Origin: Streptomyces asoensis
GTDB lineage: Bacteria; Actinomycetota; Actinomycetes; Streptomycetales; Streptomycetaceae
Direction of reading: 5' to 3'
Assembly: GCF_013085465.1 (NCBI RefSeq)
Contig: NZ_CP049838.1
Location: 3,720,001 to 3,784,000, forward strand
Length of the DNA: 64,000 nt
Below are positions 51,599 to 60,277 of the stretch, piece after piece (within the stretch, counting starts at the first letter, position 1; the number at the start of each line of letters is the position of its first letter). Below the pieces are notes generated by a model. It ran no database searches, was not told where the DNA came from, and saw only the letters and a list, made by a program, of their open reading frames with translations. A program made the translations under genes and the position numbers.

Positions 51599-51789
51599 TG
51601 GGCCTCTTCAGCGGCCGCGCGAAGAGCGCCCGCGCCTACCCCGCCGCCGGGACCACGGTCACCGGCCCGGTCGGCCGCTTCCTCCGGTCCAAGACCACCG
51701 GGGCCCGCGCCGCCGGCCGCGCCGCTCAGTCCTGGGAGGACGCCGACCGCGCCAACGAGCGCCAGCGCCGCGGCCCGTACGCCAACTGA
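51598..51789 (+). CDS. Small prophage hypothetical, basic
   Basis: A 63-residue ORF from ATG 51598 (TGATG). Basic and Gly/Ala-rich, with a helical end (SWEDADRANERQRRG). No recognised domain. It is followed by a strong terminator. Confidence 0.5.
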   Translation: MGLFSGRAKSARAYPAAGTTVTGPVGRFLRSKTTGARAAGRAAQSWEDADRANERQRRGPYAN

Positions 51790-51801
51790 CACACCCGAGA
51801 C

Positions 51802-51835
51802 GCAGGCCCCCGCGAACCCCCGCGCGGGGGCCTGC
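51802..51835 (+). terminator. Strong hairpin terminator
   Basis: GCAGGCCCCCGCG (51802-51814) pairs perfectly with CGCGGGGGCCTGC (51823-51835), loop 8 nt. It ends the short 51207-51789 operon before the membrane-protein block. Confidence 0.8.
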
Positions 51836-51856
51836 CCACCCGCTCCGAGGAGCCCC

Positions 51857-52684
51857 GTGAACACCCGACTGCAACGCCTCCGTGCCAGGCTCACTCCGCG
51901 CCCGCGACGCGCGTCTCACCCCGCGTCTCACCGCGTCCCATGGTGGGTGCGCTGGTTCACCAACGCGGGACGCCCCGTCGTCGCGGTCGTCGTCCTCGTC
52001 ATGTGCGCACCCGGCGAACACCACCTGGCCGTCCTCGCCGGGTGGGACGGCCGTCTCGCCTGGGGCATGGCCGCCGTCCTCGCCGCCTACGCCGGCATCG
52101 CAGCCTCCGTCGCCTCCAACCGCCCCGCCGGAAGCCCCGGCAAGCGGTCCGCGGTAGCAGGCGCGGTCGTCTCACTCGGCGCCGCAATGGCCGCCCAGCC
52201 CGTCTCACACGCGTTCGTCACCGGCTGGCTCTCCGCCGAGCCCCGCGCTCCGTGGCAGCTCGTCATCGCCGTCTCGTGCGTCCCACCGCTCGTCTTCGGG
52301 CACCTGCTGCACCTCGCAGCCACCCCCGTCACCCGCAGCACCGAGACACCCACCGTCGCACCCGCCCCGGCCGCCGAGACGCAGGACGCCCGCCCCGCGT
52401 TGCAGCCTCTTCCCACGGTGCAGCACTGGCGGGACGCCGTCCCACCCGGCGTCCGGCTGCTCCCGCTCGCCCGTCGCGACCCCGAGCCGCAGGACGACGA
52501 CCGGGACACCCGCGAGACGCACCGCTTCCTCACCACCGAGGAGGTCGCCGACCGCTACGGGATCACCGTCTCAACGGTCCGCACCTGGAAGTCGCGCGGC
52601 AAGATCCTCCCCGCGTTCGTCGACCCGGCCCGCGGCGCCATGTACGACCCCGAGACGCTGCCCTCCGCAGCAGCGGTCGGGTGA
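51857..52684 (+). CDS. Four-TM Spd-like membrane protein fused to a MerR-type HTH
   Basis: A 275-residue protein from GTG 51857 (GAGGAG upstream). Four hydrophobic helices fill about residues 38-155 (including VVAVVVLVMCAPGEHHLAVL and LAWGMAAVLAAYAGIAASVA), resembling DUF2637/SpdB-type membrane proteins of Streptomyces plasmids. After a Pro/Ala/Thr linker, residues 220-270 hold a MerR-like excisionase-type HTH (LTTEEVADRYGITVSTVRTW). A membrane-tethered DNA-binding protein is the simplest reading. Confidence 0.68.
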   Translation: MNTRLQRLRARLTPRPRRASHPASHRVPWWVRWFTNAGRPVVAVVVLVMCAPGEHHLAVLAGWDGRLAWGMAAVLAAYAGIAASVASNRPAGSPGKRSAVAGAVVSLGAAMAAQPVSHAFVTGWLSAEPRAPWQLVIAVSCVPPLVFGHLLHLAATPVTRSTETPTVAPAPAAETQDARPALQPLPTVQHWRDAVPPGVRLLPLARRDPEPQDDDRDTRETHRFLTTEEVADRYGITVSTVRTWKSRGKILPAFVDPARGAMYDPETLPSAAAVG

Positions 52685-52689
52685 GACAC

Positions 52690-52857
52690 ATGCCTGAGAC
52701 AGCCGTCTTCCTCTGGCCACTGGCCGCCCTTCTCAGCGCGGCAGGCCTGCGCGCCATCGCGCCCCGCCGCGCCCGGCACCTCTACCTCGGCCCGGCCGTC
52801 TGCACCGTCCTCCTGCTCGCCCTCGCCGCCGCCTACGTGGCCGCCCTCTTCCACTAG
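52690..52857 (+). CDS. 55-residue two-TM protein
   Basis: From ATG 52690, five bases after the previous stop. Two hydrophobic segments (AVFLWPLAALLSAAGLRAI and LYLGPAVCTVLLLALAAAYV) separated by a basic loop. Function unknown. Confidence 0.6.
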   Translation: MPETAVFLWPLAALLSAAGLRAIAPRRARHLYLGPAVCTVLLLALAAAYVAALFH

Positions 52858-52865
52858 GACCCCGG

Positions 52866-53387
52866 ATGACCCCGCTCGACATTCCCGTCTACGGCTACGT
52901 CACTCTCGGAGGCGTCACCGTCGGCCTGTCCCTCCTCGGCTGGGACGTCGCCCAGTGGTGGGCAGGCCACAAGAAGCACTTCACGCTCAAGGCACTGCGC
53001 CAGCTCGCCCCGACCCTCGCCTGCCTCTCCTACGGCGCTCTGCTCATCCTGTGCGCCGGCGGCATCATCGGCGGCCTGGCCGACTGGAGCCTGTGGGGCA
53101 CCAACCAGATCGGCGACGTCGGCCTGATCTGGGGCGTGGGCGGCACCAGTCCCGGCGTCACCCGCTCCTCGTACGTCGGACTCACGCCCGGCGGGCACTC
53201 CGTCGTCGTGATCGCGACCGTCATCCTGGCGGCCGTCGCCGCCAAGCGCGGATGGCGCTGGGACTACGTCCGCCCCATCGGCGCCGGCATCAGCCTCGGC
53301 CTGGCCAAGAGCGTCGCGGGCGCCATCGGCCTGATTGTCGCCCCGACCGTCTCGTGGGCGGGCGACTACGTGGCAGGGATCGCGTGA
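52866..53387 (+). CDS. Four-TM prophage membrane protein
   Basis: A 173-residue protein with about four transmembrane helices (residues 10-28, 48-70, 113-128, 140-160). Polar loops include WGTNQIGDVGLIWGVGGTSPG. It overlaps the next gene by four bases. No holin signature or lysin neighbour is seen, so a plasmid-spread-like or exclusion role is more plausible than lysis. Confidence 0.62.
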   Translation: MTPLDIPVYGYVTLGGVTVGLSLLGWDVAQWWAGHKKHFTLKALRQLAPTLACLSYGALLILCAGGIIGGLADWSLWGTNQIGDVGLIWGVGGTSPGVTRSSYVGLTPGGHSVVVIATVILAAVAAKRGWRWDYVRPIGAGISLGLAKSVAGAIGLIVAPTVSWAGDYVAGIA

Positions 53388-53824
53388 AGGGCCGCGCGGC
53401 CACCGCGGGCCGCCGCCTGTCCCTCGGCACCTGGCTCCAGCTCGAGGCCTGGGGCCGGTGGCTGTCCGGCAAGAGCCACGCCGACCGGTCCGGCCTGGTC
53501 CGCCTCGCCGTGTCCCTGCGGCGCGCCGTGGCGTGCGCACTCACCGCCGTGTTCTACGGCCAGCTACTCGAGCGCGTACCCGGCGGCATCTACGTGCTGC
53601 CCCTCGCATGGGTGATCGGCGCCTGGCAGATGTCCGATACGTCCGCCACTCCCCCACCGCAGCAGGAGCGCCCCTCCTGCCGCAAGTGCGCAGGTCGCAC
53701 GCTCGTCAGCGTCACCCCTTCCGGAGGCCAGAAGGGGATGTTGATCTACACCAGCAGCCCGCCCGACCGCCCGAACCACACCCATGTCCACGTCCAGCAG
53801 CTCGCCGAGGAGGCACACGCGTAG
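53384..53824 (+). CDS. Membrane protein with C-terminal zinc-knuckle-like motif
   Basis: A 146-residue protein from GTG 53384 (GTGA overlap). A basic N-terminus, two hydrophobic segments (about residues 45-62 and 66-80), then SCRKCAGRTL and a His-rich tail (NHTHVHV). Together with the previous genes it forms a membrane-protein block ahead of the packaging genes. Confidence 0.58.
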   Translation: MKGRAATAGRRLSLGTWLQLEAWGRWLSGKSHADRSGLVRLAVSLRRAVACALTAVFYGQLLERVPGGIYVLPLAWVIGAWQMSDTSATPPPQQERPSCRKCAGRTLVSVTPSGGQKGMLIYTSSPPDRPNHTHVHVQQLAEEAHA

Positions 53825-53912
53825 GCCTGCCGCGCACCGTACGTAGTTGCACTCGGCGCGATCATGGCGCATCCTGGCCCCACGTCCGGCGTGCCTGGAC
53901 TCAACAACCACA

Positions 53913-53949
53913 CGAAGCCCCCCGGTGACCTGAACCCCGGGGGGCTTCG
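53913..53949 (+). terminator. Terminator before the packaging module
   Basis: CGAAGCCCCCCGG (53913-53925) pairs perfectly with CCGGGGGGCTTCG (53937-53949), loop 11 nt. It separates early/middle genes from the late packaging genes, 18 bp before the HNH start. Confidence 0.8.
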
Positions 53950-53967
53950 TCGTGCAAGGAGCACGCC

Positions 53968-54261
53968 ATGGCCACCGACCGTGACGAACTCACCAGCTAC
54001 GCCTGGCGCCTGCTGCGCGCCCGCACCCTGGCCGCCTCCGACATCTGCATCGTGTGCGGCCACCCGCACGCCGACGCAGCCGACCACATCCATCCCGTCA
54101 GCAAGGGCGGCGCACCCCTCGACCCGGACAACGTCGCGCCCATCCACGGCGTGCGCGGCTGTCCCGTCTGTCTGAGGAAGTGCAACAGCGAGAAGAGCGA
54201 CCGGCCGCTGTCCGACGTCGTGCAGCTGCACACCTCGGTCGACTGGTTCGCAGGCCCGTAG
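53968..54261 (+). CDS. Phage HNH endonuclease
   Basis: A 97-residue HNH nuclease from ATG 53968 (AAGGAG upstream). CIVCGHPHADAADHIHP contains the first CxxC and the catalytic DH; CPVCLRKCNSEKSDR the second zinc pair and HNH Asn. Small HNH proteins next to terminase genes are required for DNA packaging cleavage in many HK97-like phages. Confidence 0.88.
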   Translation: MATDRDELTSYAWRLLRARTLAASDICIVCGHPHADAADHIHPVSKGGAPLDPDNVAPIHGVRGCPVCLRKCNSEKSDRPLSDVVQLHTSVDWFAGP

Positions 54262-54276
54262 AGAGGTAGCCCACCG

Positions 54277-54570
54277 ATGGCGCGTGACAGCAACGTCCAC
54301 CCCGCACCCACGCCGGACTACCGACCCCTGCTCGAGCTGTCCGAGTCCGGGCTGCTGTGGCTCATCAACCGCACCGTCTTCCACCCTCGCGGCCTGGCGC
54401 TCGCCCTCTACCAGGACGGCCAGGTGGCGCACGGGTGGACGCTGATCGGGGCCGGCGGCGACGAGCCGTTCACCTTCCCTGAGTCCACCGACCTCGACGG
54501 CTTCAAGCGCGCCGAAAAGACGCTTCGAGCCGCCCTGAATTCGACCCAAACTTGCAGCTCAGAAGCCTGA
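54277..54570 (+). CDS. Prophage hypothetical between HNH and terminase
   Basis: A 97-residue protein from ATG 54277. It reads as a small alpha/beta domain (LLELSESGLLWLINRTVFHP, LALALYQDGQVAHGWTLIGA) with no named family. The gap after it (54571-54704) has a pyrimidine-rich TTTTTTT stretch at about 54631 but no obvious gene. Confidence 0.6.
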   Translation: MARDSNVHPAPTPDYRPLLELSESGLLWLINRTVFHPRGLALALYQDGQVAHGWTLIGAGGDEPFTFPESTDLDGFKRAEKTLRAALNSTQTCSSEA

Positions 54571-54704
54571 TCTCGCTGAGATCGGCTGGATCTTTTAGGG
54601 AAGATCATCTTCTCAACCCCGCGCCCAGCTGTTTTTTTTCTCTCCCCGGGCCGGCCAGACCCCCGCCATGATCGCGGGCCGACCCTCGGCATCTAAGGGA
54701 GGCG

Positions 54705-55247
54705 ATGATGGCGGCTCGCGCCATCCAGATTGGCGAGTCGGGCGCGCACTTCGCGGCCGCCGTCGCCGAGCACCGCCAGCGCCGTGGCTTCGACCAGGCG
54801 CGCCTGGCCGCCCGCGTCACCGAGGCCGGCCGCCCCATGAGCGCCTCGGTCCTCGGCAAGGTCGAGTCGGGCGCTCGCCGGGTCGACGTCGACGACCTGG
54901 TGGCGATCGCGGCCGCACTCGATGTCCTGCCGCAGCAGCTGCTGCCCGGCGACGGCGAGCAGACGGCCGACCCGTTCGAGGAGGCGGCCGGGCCCGGCTC
55001 GGTACGGGCGCGCGTCCTCGAGGACATCGCCGCACTCGGCGACCTCGAGGTGCTGGACGCCACCGCGCCCACGCTGGCCGCCATCGCGGTACGGCTGGCC
55101 ACCGAGGTCGACGCTCCCGTCTCCCTCGGGTCATCGCTGCACTCGCTGTCCAAGGAGTTGCGCCAGGTCGTTGCGGAGCTGCGCTCCCTCGCCCCTGAGG
55201 AGCCGGACGATGACGACGACCTCGGCGACCTGGCGGCCCCCGGCTGA
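54705..55247 (+). CDS. XRE-HTH protein, probable small terminase subunit
   Basis: A 180-residue protein from ATG 54705 (AAGGGAGG upstream). Residues 15-75 are an XRE-type HTH (FDQARLAARVTEAGRPMSAS, LGKVESGARRVDVDDLVAIA). The C-terminal half is helical and very acidic at the end (EEPDDDDDLGDL). It overlaps the large terminase gene by 38 bases, and HTH-bearing proteins in this place are usually the DNA-recognition terminase subunit. Confidence 0.68.
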   Translation: MMAARAIQIGESGAHFAAAVAEHRQRRGFDQARLAARVTEAGRPMSASVLGKVESGARRVDVDDLVAIAAALDVLPQQLLPGDGEQTADPFEEAAGPGSVRARVLEDIAALGDLEVLDATAPTLAAIAVRLATEVDAPVSLGSSLHSLSKELRQVVAELRSLAPEEPDDDDDLGDLAAPG

Positions 55248-56751
55248 GTTCGCCGAGCAGTGCCGCGAGCTGTACGGGCTGGAGTGCCCACCGATGTGGG
55301 GGACCCCACGCCGGCCGGACTTCCCCACCCTGGGCGGCAAAGTCGCCATCGTCATGCAGCGGCTCGGCTACACCCCGATGCCGTGGCAGCGCTACGTCTG
55401 GGACGTCGCCCTCGAGGTGAACCCGGCCACCGGGATCCTGGCGTACCGCGACGTCGGCCTGTCCGTGCCCCGGCAACAGGGCAAGACCCAGGGCCTGCTG
55501 GCCGTGAAGGTCCACCGGGCCGCGGCCTGGAGGAGACAGCGGATCGTCTACGCCGCGCAGACCCGGACCATGGCGAGGGAGCGATGGGAGGACGAGTTCT
55601 GGGTCACCATCGAAGCGTCGCGGCTGGCCCGCCGATTCGTGGCACGCAAGGCCAACGGACACGAGGCGATCATCCACCGCAACACCCGGTCGAAGATCGG
55701 CATCACCTCGAACACCGAGCGCGCCGGCCACGGCCCGCCCCTCGATCTCGGCGTGATGGACGAGTACTTCGCCCACGAGGACGACCGCCTCGAGCAGGCT
55801 TTCTCTCCGGCCATGCTGACGCGCCCGATGGCACAGCTGTGGTGGGCGTCGGCCGGCGGCACCGAGAAGTCGGTCCCGCTGAACAAGAAGAGGCAGCAGG
55901 GCCGGGCGATGATCGAGGAGCTGTGGCGTACGGGCATACACCCGCGCTCGGCGTACTTCGAGTGGTTCGCTCCGGACGAGCTGCCGCGCGACGACCCGGC
56001 AACCTGGCGGGTGTCCCTGCCAGCGCTGGGCTTCACGGTGACCGAGGACATCATCCAGGCCGAGCTGGAGAAGCTCGACCCTGGCGAGTTCGACCGGGCG
56101 TACCTGAACCGCACGCGGAAGGCGACGCCGCCGCCGGACCCGAACGTGCCCAAGGCGACTTGGCCCGGGCTGGTCGACCGCGAGAGCAAGGCGAACACCG
56201 ACGTCGCCCTGGCGCTCGACGTCGCCCAGGACCGCAAGACCGCCTCGATCGCCGCGGCGTGCCGTCGGCCGGACGGCCGGATCCATCTCGAGGTCATCGC
56301 CCATCGGCCCGGCACGGACTGGGTGGTGCCTGCCATGGCGCGGCTGCACCGGCTGTGGTCACCGGTGGCCGTGGCCGTGGCGTCCTCGGGCGCTCCGGCC
56401 GCCTCGCTCATCGACGACCTGGTGGCCGCTGGCATCGACGTTCCCAAGGACAGGGCCAAGCCCGAGCGCGGCGACCTGGCCGTCATGCGGTCGGGCGACG
56501 TGATGGAGGCGTGCGGCCAGCTGGCCGACGCCATGAACCAGGGCACCGTCCGGCACCTGGACCAGGTGCCGCTCACGGCCGCCGTGAACGGCGCGCGGAC
56601 CCGCCGGGTCGGCGACGCCTGGACGCTCGACCGGACCAACAGCCTGGCCGACATCAGCCCGCTCGCCGCGGCGACGTTCGCCCGCTGGGCGCTCGTCATC
56701 CGCGGACCGCACGTGCTCGAGGACTACGACATCGCGGACTCGTTCGCGTGA
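55210..56751 (+). CDS. terL: Terminase large subunit
   Basis: A 513-residue packaging motor. The ATPase has Walker A SVPRQQGKTQG (about residue 85), Walker B LDLGVMDEYF (about 180) and the coupling motif ASAGG. The C-terminal RNase H-like nuclease begins with ALDVAQDRKTASIAAA (about 335). It cuts and pumps phage DNA into proheads. ATG 55210 overlaps the small-subunit gene in another frame; the frame is open further upstream but that part is antecedent coding. Confidence 0.93.
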   Translation: MTTTSATWRPPAEFAEQCRELYGLECPPMWGTPRRPDFPTLGGKVAIVMQRLGYTPMPWQRYVWDVALEVNPATGILAYRDVGLSVPRQQGKTQGLLAVKVHRAAAWRRQRIVYAAQTRTMARERWEDEFWVTIEASRLARRFVARKANGHEAIIHRNTRSKIGITSNTERAGHGPPLDLGVMDEYFAHEDDRLEQAFSPAMLTRPMAQLWWASAGGTEKSVPLNKKRQQGRAMIEELWRTGIHPRSAYFEWFAPDELPRDDPATWRVSLPALGFTVTEDIIQAELEKLDPGEFDRAYLNRTRKATPPPDPNVPKATWPGLVDRESKANTDVALALDVAQDRKTASIAAACRRPDGRIHLEVIAHRPGTDWVVPAMARLHRLWSPVAVAVASSGAPAASLIDDLVAAGIDVPKDRAKPERGDLAVMRSGDVMEACGQLADAMNQGTVRHLDQVPLTAAVNGARTRRVGDAWTLDRTNSLADISPLAAATFARWALVIRGPHVLEDYDIADSFA

Positions 56752-56764
56752 GAGGGGGACGGCC

Positions 56765-57979
56765 ATGGGCGCCTGGTCCAAGCTGAAGGGCGCGTTCACC
56801 CGGGACGCCCAGATCACCTCTGCCGAGGATCTGCTGTCGCGGTCACGTGGCCGGCGCACCAGCCGAGTGCACGTCACCAACGAAACCGCGCTGCGCAACT
56901 CGGCTGTATGGGCGTGCCTGCGGCTGCGGGCCGACCTGGTGTCCAGCTTCCCGATCGACGTCTACCGCTACGTCAACGGCATCCAGGTCGAGGTGCCCAA
57001 GCCTCCGGTCCTGGTCAACCCGGGCGGTACCGAGATCGGCATCAAGGAGTGGATGTACTCCACCCAGTTCGACCTGGACCGGGGCGGGAACTGCTTCGGG
57101 ATCATCACCGAACGGACGGGCGTCATCGGCCCGGACGGGCGCGGCCTGCCCGGACGGGTCGACCTGGTCGAGCTGAGCACCGTGTCGGTGCGCGGCACCG
57201 GCTCGACCATCACGAAGTTCGTCATCGGCGGCAAGGAGTACGAGCCGTGGGAGGTCTGGCACGAGAAGCAGTACACCGTCGCCGGAGTCCCGCTCGGTCT
57301 GTCCCCCGTGGCGTATGCCGCGTGGACGATCGAGGAGACCCTCAGCGCCCAGCAGTTCGCGCGCGACTGGTTCGCCGCCGGCGCCGTGCCGCTGGCCGAG
57401 CTGAAGAACACGGCGAAGATCGTCAACGCCAAGGACGCCCGGGTCGCACGCGAGCAGTTCAAAGCGGCCGTCGACGACTCGGGCCTGTTCGTCCACGGCG
57501 TCGACTGGGAGTACAAGCCCATCCAGGCCGTCGCCTCGCAGAGCGCGTTCCTCGAGTCCCGGCAGTACGGAGCCAGTGAGATCGCTCGGTTCTTCGGATG
57601 CCCGGGCGACCTGATCGACGTGGCCGTGTCGGGCAGCAGCATCACGTACGCGTCCATGACGCAGAGGAACTTGCAGTTCCTGATCATGAATCTGGGCCCG
57701 GCCGTCGGCCGCCGCGAGGACGCCTTCAGCCGCAAGCTGGTGTCCGGCCCGCGGTTCGTGAAGCTCAACACCGACGCGCTGCTGCGCATGGACCCCGAGG
57801 CCCGGACCCGCACGATCGGCGCCCGCATCACCAACCGGACCCTCACCCCGAGCGAGGGCCGTGCCCTGGACAATCTGCCGCCCTTCACCGAGGACCAGCT
57901 CGCCGAGTTCGACCGGCTGTTCGGCTCGCGGTCCGTACCCGTCCAGCCCACCACCGCCGTACCGGGAGCCCCGTCATGA
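56765..57979 (+). CDS. Portal protein (HK97 family)
   Basis: A 404-residue phage portal that forms the 12-mer at the DNA entry vertex. N-terminal NETALRNSAVWACLRLRADL and SFPIDVYRYV, the central MTQRNLQFLIMNLGPAVGRR, and C-terminal FVKLNTDALLRMDPEARTRT are typical HK97-type portal segments. ATG 56765 is preceded by GAGAGGGGG. It overlaps the protease gene by four bases. Confidence 0.92.
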   Translation: MGAWSKLKGAFTRDAQITSAEDLLSRSRGRRTSRVHVTNETALRNSAVWACLRLRADLVSSFPIDVYRYVNGIQVEVPKPPVLVNPGGTEIGIKEWMYSTQFDLDRGGNCFGIITERTGVIGPDGRGLPGRVDLVELSTVSVRGTGSTITKFVIGGKEYEPWEVWHEKQYTVAGVPLGLSPVAYAAWTIEETLSAQQFARDWFAAGAVPLAELKNTAKIVNAKDARVAREQFKAAVDDSGLFVHGVDWEYKPIQAVASQSAFLESRQYGASEIARFFGCPGDLIDVAVSGSSITYASMTQRNLQFLIMNLGPAVGRREDAFSRKLVSGPRFVKLNTDALLRMDPEARTRTIGARITNRTLTPSEGRALDNLPPFTEDQLAEFDRLFGSRSVPVQPTTAVPGAPS

Positions 57980-58653
57980 CCACACCAGCGCTCGCCGCCG
58001 CCGCGGCGACCCGAGCCCAGAACATCCGCCAGCGCGCCGACCGACCCTCGCAGCGCCGCAGCGCCGAGCAGACGTCCGCCCGGGCCATCGTCCGCGCCAC
58101 GCTCTCCGGCGTGCAGCTGCGTGAGGCCGACGGCGGTGGCGGCCTGCTGGAGTTCACCGGCCGCGCCACCGTCTACGAGCGCGGCTACGAAATGTGGGAC
58201 TACTACGGCCCGTACACCGAGATCGTCTCCGAGGGCGCCGGCACCGCGACCCTCGCCCGCGGCGACCTCGACGTGCCGCTCGTCCTCGGGCACGACCAGC
58301 TGCGCCGCCTGGCCCGCACCACCACCGGCAGCCTGTTCCTCACGGAGAGCGCCGACGGCCTGGACGTGCGCGCGCCCGCCCTGGACCCGGCGGACTACGA
58401 CGTCGCGTACATCGCGCCCAAGCTGCGCGCGGGCCTGGTCGACGAGATGAGCTTCGCGTTCCGCATCGAGTCGGGCCAGTGGTCCCCGGACTACACCGAG
58501 TACCGGATCAACCGGTACGACATCCACCGCGGCGACGTCGCGATCGTCGGCTACGGCGCCAACCCGCACACCGAGGCGAGCGTCCGCCAGCCCGCGGCCG
58601 CGGCCACCTCGAGCCGCGCCCGGGCGCTGCTGGAACTCGCGATCGCCCGCTGA
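57976..58653 (+). CDS. Prohead maturation protease (HK97 family)
   Basis: A 225-residue U35/S78-type protease. The catalytic histidine lies in PLVLGHDQ and the serine in DEMSFAFRI. ATG 57976 overlaps the portal stop. It cleaves the capsid delta domain during head maturation. Two GC hairpins follow (58664-58681 and CCGCCCG/CGGGCGG near 58711-58735). Confidence 0.9.
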   Translation: MTTPALAAAAATRAQNIRQRADRPSQRRSAEQTSARAIVRATLSGVQLREADGGGGLLEFTGRATVYERGYEMWDYYGPYTEIVSEGAGTATLARGDLDVPLVLGHDQLRRLARTTTGSLFLTESADGLDVRAPALDPADYDVAYIAPKLRAGLVDEMSFAFRIESGQWSPDYTEYRINRYDIHRGDVAIVGYGANPHTEASVRQPAAAATSSRARALLELAIAR

Positions 58654-58663
58654 CCCCTGATCT

Positions 58664-58681
58664 TCCCGCCGCCCGGCGGGA
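58664..58681 (+). terminator. Hairpin between protease and capsid genes
   Basis: TCCCGCCG-CC-CGGCGGGA, perfect 8-bp stem, 10 nt after the protease stop. A weaker second stem lies about 30 bp further. Could attenuate or protect transcript ends so that capsid mRNA accumulates separately. Confidence 0.55.
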
Positions 58682-58788
58682 GTTACTGCCCTGCGCTCGC
58701 GCGCACGAGACCGCCCGGCGCCATGCCTCGGGCGGCCGTCTGACCTGGACACGGGGCGCCTGATGACGACAACGAAAGGACGGCCGAG

Positions 58789-60198
58789 ATGACTCTCGCC
58801 GAACTGATCGCCCAGGCGCGCACCGCGCTGGACACGGCGATCGCCAACCGCCAGCGGGAGCAGGACGCGCTGATGGCGCTGCGCTCCGACGAGAACCTGA
58901 CCGAGGAGGCAGTCACCGCGCAGGTCACCCTGCGCGACACGGCGGACGCCGAAGTCACCCGCCGCCAGGAGGCGCTCGCTGGCCTCGAGGCGGAGCAGGC
59001 CCGCGAGAACGAACTGGCCGCGCTCCAGGCCCGCACCACCCCGGCGGCCAACCGGGCGCCGGCCTACGACCGGGTGCACCGCGTCGGCCAGGACGAGCGC
59101 ACGTACCGGCCCGACGTCGACCGGCGCGGTGCTGGCTTCGAGCGGGACGTGGCCGCCGCGTTCCTCGGCGACTACGACGCCCAGGCCCGCCTCGCCCGGC
59201 ACATGCAGGAAGAGCGGGTCGAGCGCGGCGACCAGCTGCGCGCCGACGCACAGCAGCAGCGCGCCGTCGGCACCGGAGCGTTCGCCGGCCTGGTCGTGCC
59301 GCAGTACCTGACCGATCTGTACGCCCCGGCGGCCATGGCCAACCGTCCGTTCGCGGACGCCTGCCGCCCGCACGACCTGCCGCCGCAGGGCATGCAGGTC
59401 AACATCAGCCGCATCACGACCGGCTCGTCCGTGGACATGCAGGCGGCCGAGAACGATGCGGTCGCCGAGCAGAACATGGACGACACCAACCTGCCGATCA
59501 CCGTGCAGACCGCGGCCGGCCAGCAGACCATCTCTCGCCAGGCCATCGAGCGCGGGGCCGGAGTCGAGGCAGTCGTCATGGACGACCTGTTCCGCCGGTA
59601 CAACACCAACCTCGACGGCAAGCTGCTGAACCAGGCCACCACCGGACTGACGAACGTGGCCACCGCCGTCGCCTACACCGACGGCACGCCGACCGCGACC
59701 GAGCTGTACCCCAAGGTCATCGAAGGCCTGGCCGGCGTCGAAGCCGCCATGCTCGACATGGCCTCGGGCGACAACATCGCGGTCATGCACTCCCGCCGCT
59801 GGTACTGGATGCAGAACGCCATGAGCAACACGTGGCCGCTCATCACCCAGCCGAACATCGTGGCCCAGACCCTGGGCGCGAACTACGCCGAGGCCTACGG
59901 GCGCGGCATCCGTGGCGTCCTGCCCAACGGGACCCCGGTCATCGTGGACAACAACATCGCCACGAACTTCGGCGCCGGCACCAACGAGGACGAGATCTAC
60001 CTGGCGGACCGGCAGGAGTGCCACCTCTGGGAAGACCCGGACGCCCCGATGTACATCCGGGCGGACCAGGCCAAGGCGGCCAACCTCGGCGTCCTGCTGG
60101 TCGTGTACGGCTACTTCGCCTACACCTTCCAGCGCTACGCCCACGCCCGGAAGATCGCGGGCACCGGCCTGGTGACGCCCACCTTCACCGGCGTCTGA
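58789..60198 (+). CDS. Major capsid protein (HK97 fold)
   Basis: A 469-residue capsid precursor. Residues 1-105 are a charged coiled-coil delta/scaffold domain (AQARTALDTAIANRQREQDA and following). The HK97-fold part starts about residue 160 (TGAFAGLVVPQYLTDLYAPA) and includes MQVNISRITTGSSVDMQAAE and GNTPVIV-type GTPVIVDNNI. ATG 58789 has GAAAGGACGG upstream. A 15-bp perfect hairpin follows. Confidence 0.92.
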   Translation: MTLAELIAQARTALDTAIANRQREQDALMALRSDENLTEEAVTAQVTLRDTADAEVTRRQEALAGLEAEQARENELAALQARTTPAANRAPAYDRVHRVGQDERTYRPDVDRRGAGFERDVAAAFLGDYDAQARLARHMQEERVERGDQLRADAQQQRAVGTGAFAGLVVPQYLTDLYAPAAMANRPFADACRPHDLPPQGMQVNISRITTGSSVDMQAAENDAVAEQNMDDTNLPITVQTAAGQQTISRQAIERGAGVEAVVMDDLFRRYNTNLDGKLLNQATTGLTNVATAVAYTDGTPTATELYPKVIEGLAGVEAAMLDMASGDNIAVMHSRRWYWMQNAMSNTWPLITQPNIVAQTLGANYAEAYGRGIRGVLPNGTPVIVDNNIATNFGAGTNEDEIYLADRQECHLWEDPDAPMYIRADQAKAANLGVLLVVYGYFAYTFQRYAHARKIAGTGLVTPTFTGV

Positions 60199-60206
60199 TC
60201 CCGACT

Positions 60207-60248
60207 CCGCCGGGCCCGCCCTCACCTCATCCGGGGCGGGCCCGGCGG
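60207..60248 (+). terminator. Hairpin after the capsid gene
   Basis: CCGCCGGGCCCGCCC (60207-60221) pairs perfectly with GGGCGGGCCCGGCGG (60234-60248), loop 12 nt. It lies nine bases after the capsid stop, a usual place for partial termination that lowers expression of connector and tail genes relative to capsid. Confidence 0.75.
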
Positions 60249-60277
60249 GCACACCCACTCACCTCAGGAGTACCGCC

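Noticed and set aside
49552..53824. Holin/lysis cassette among the small membrane proteins
   Set aside because: No endolysin or peptidoglycan hydrolase is nearby, and the block lies before the packaging genes, whereas lysis genes normally follow the tail genes.
56968..60258. A 1096-codon minus-strand open frame across portal, protease and capsid
   Set aside because: Antisense to three well-supported phage structural genes; absence of stops reflects GC-rich third positions.
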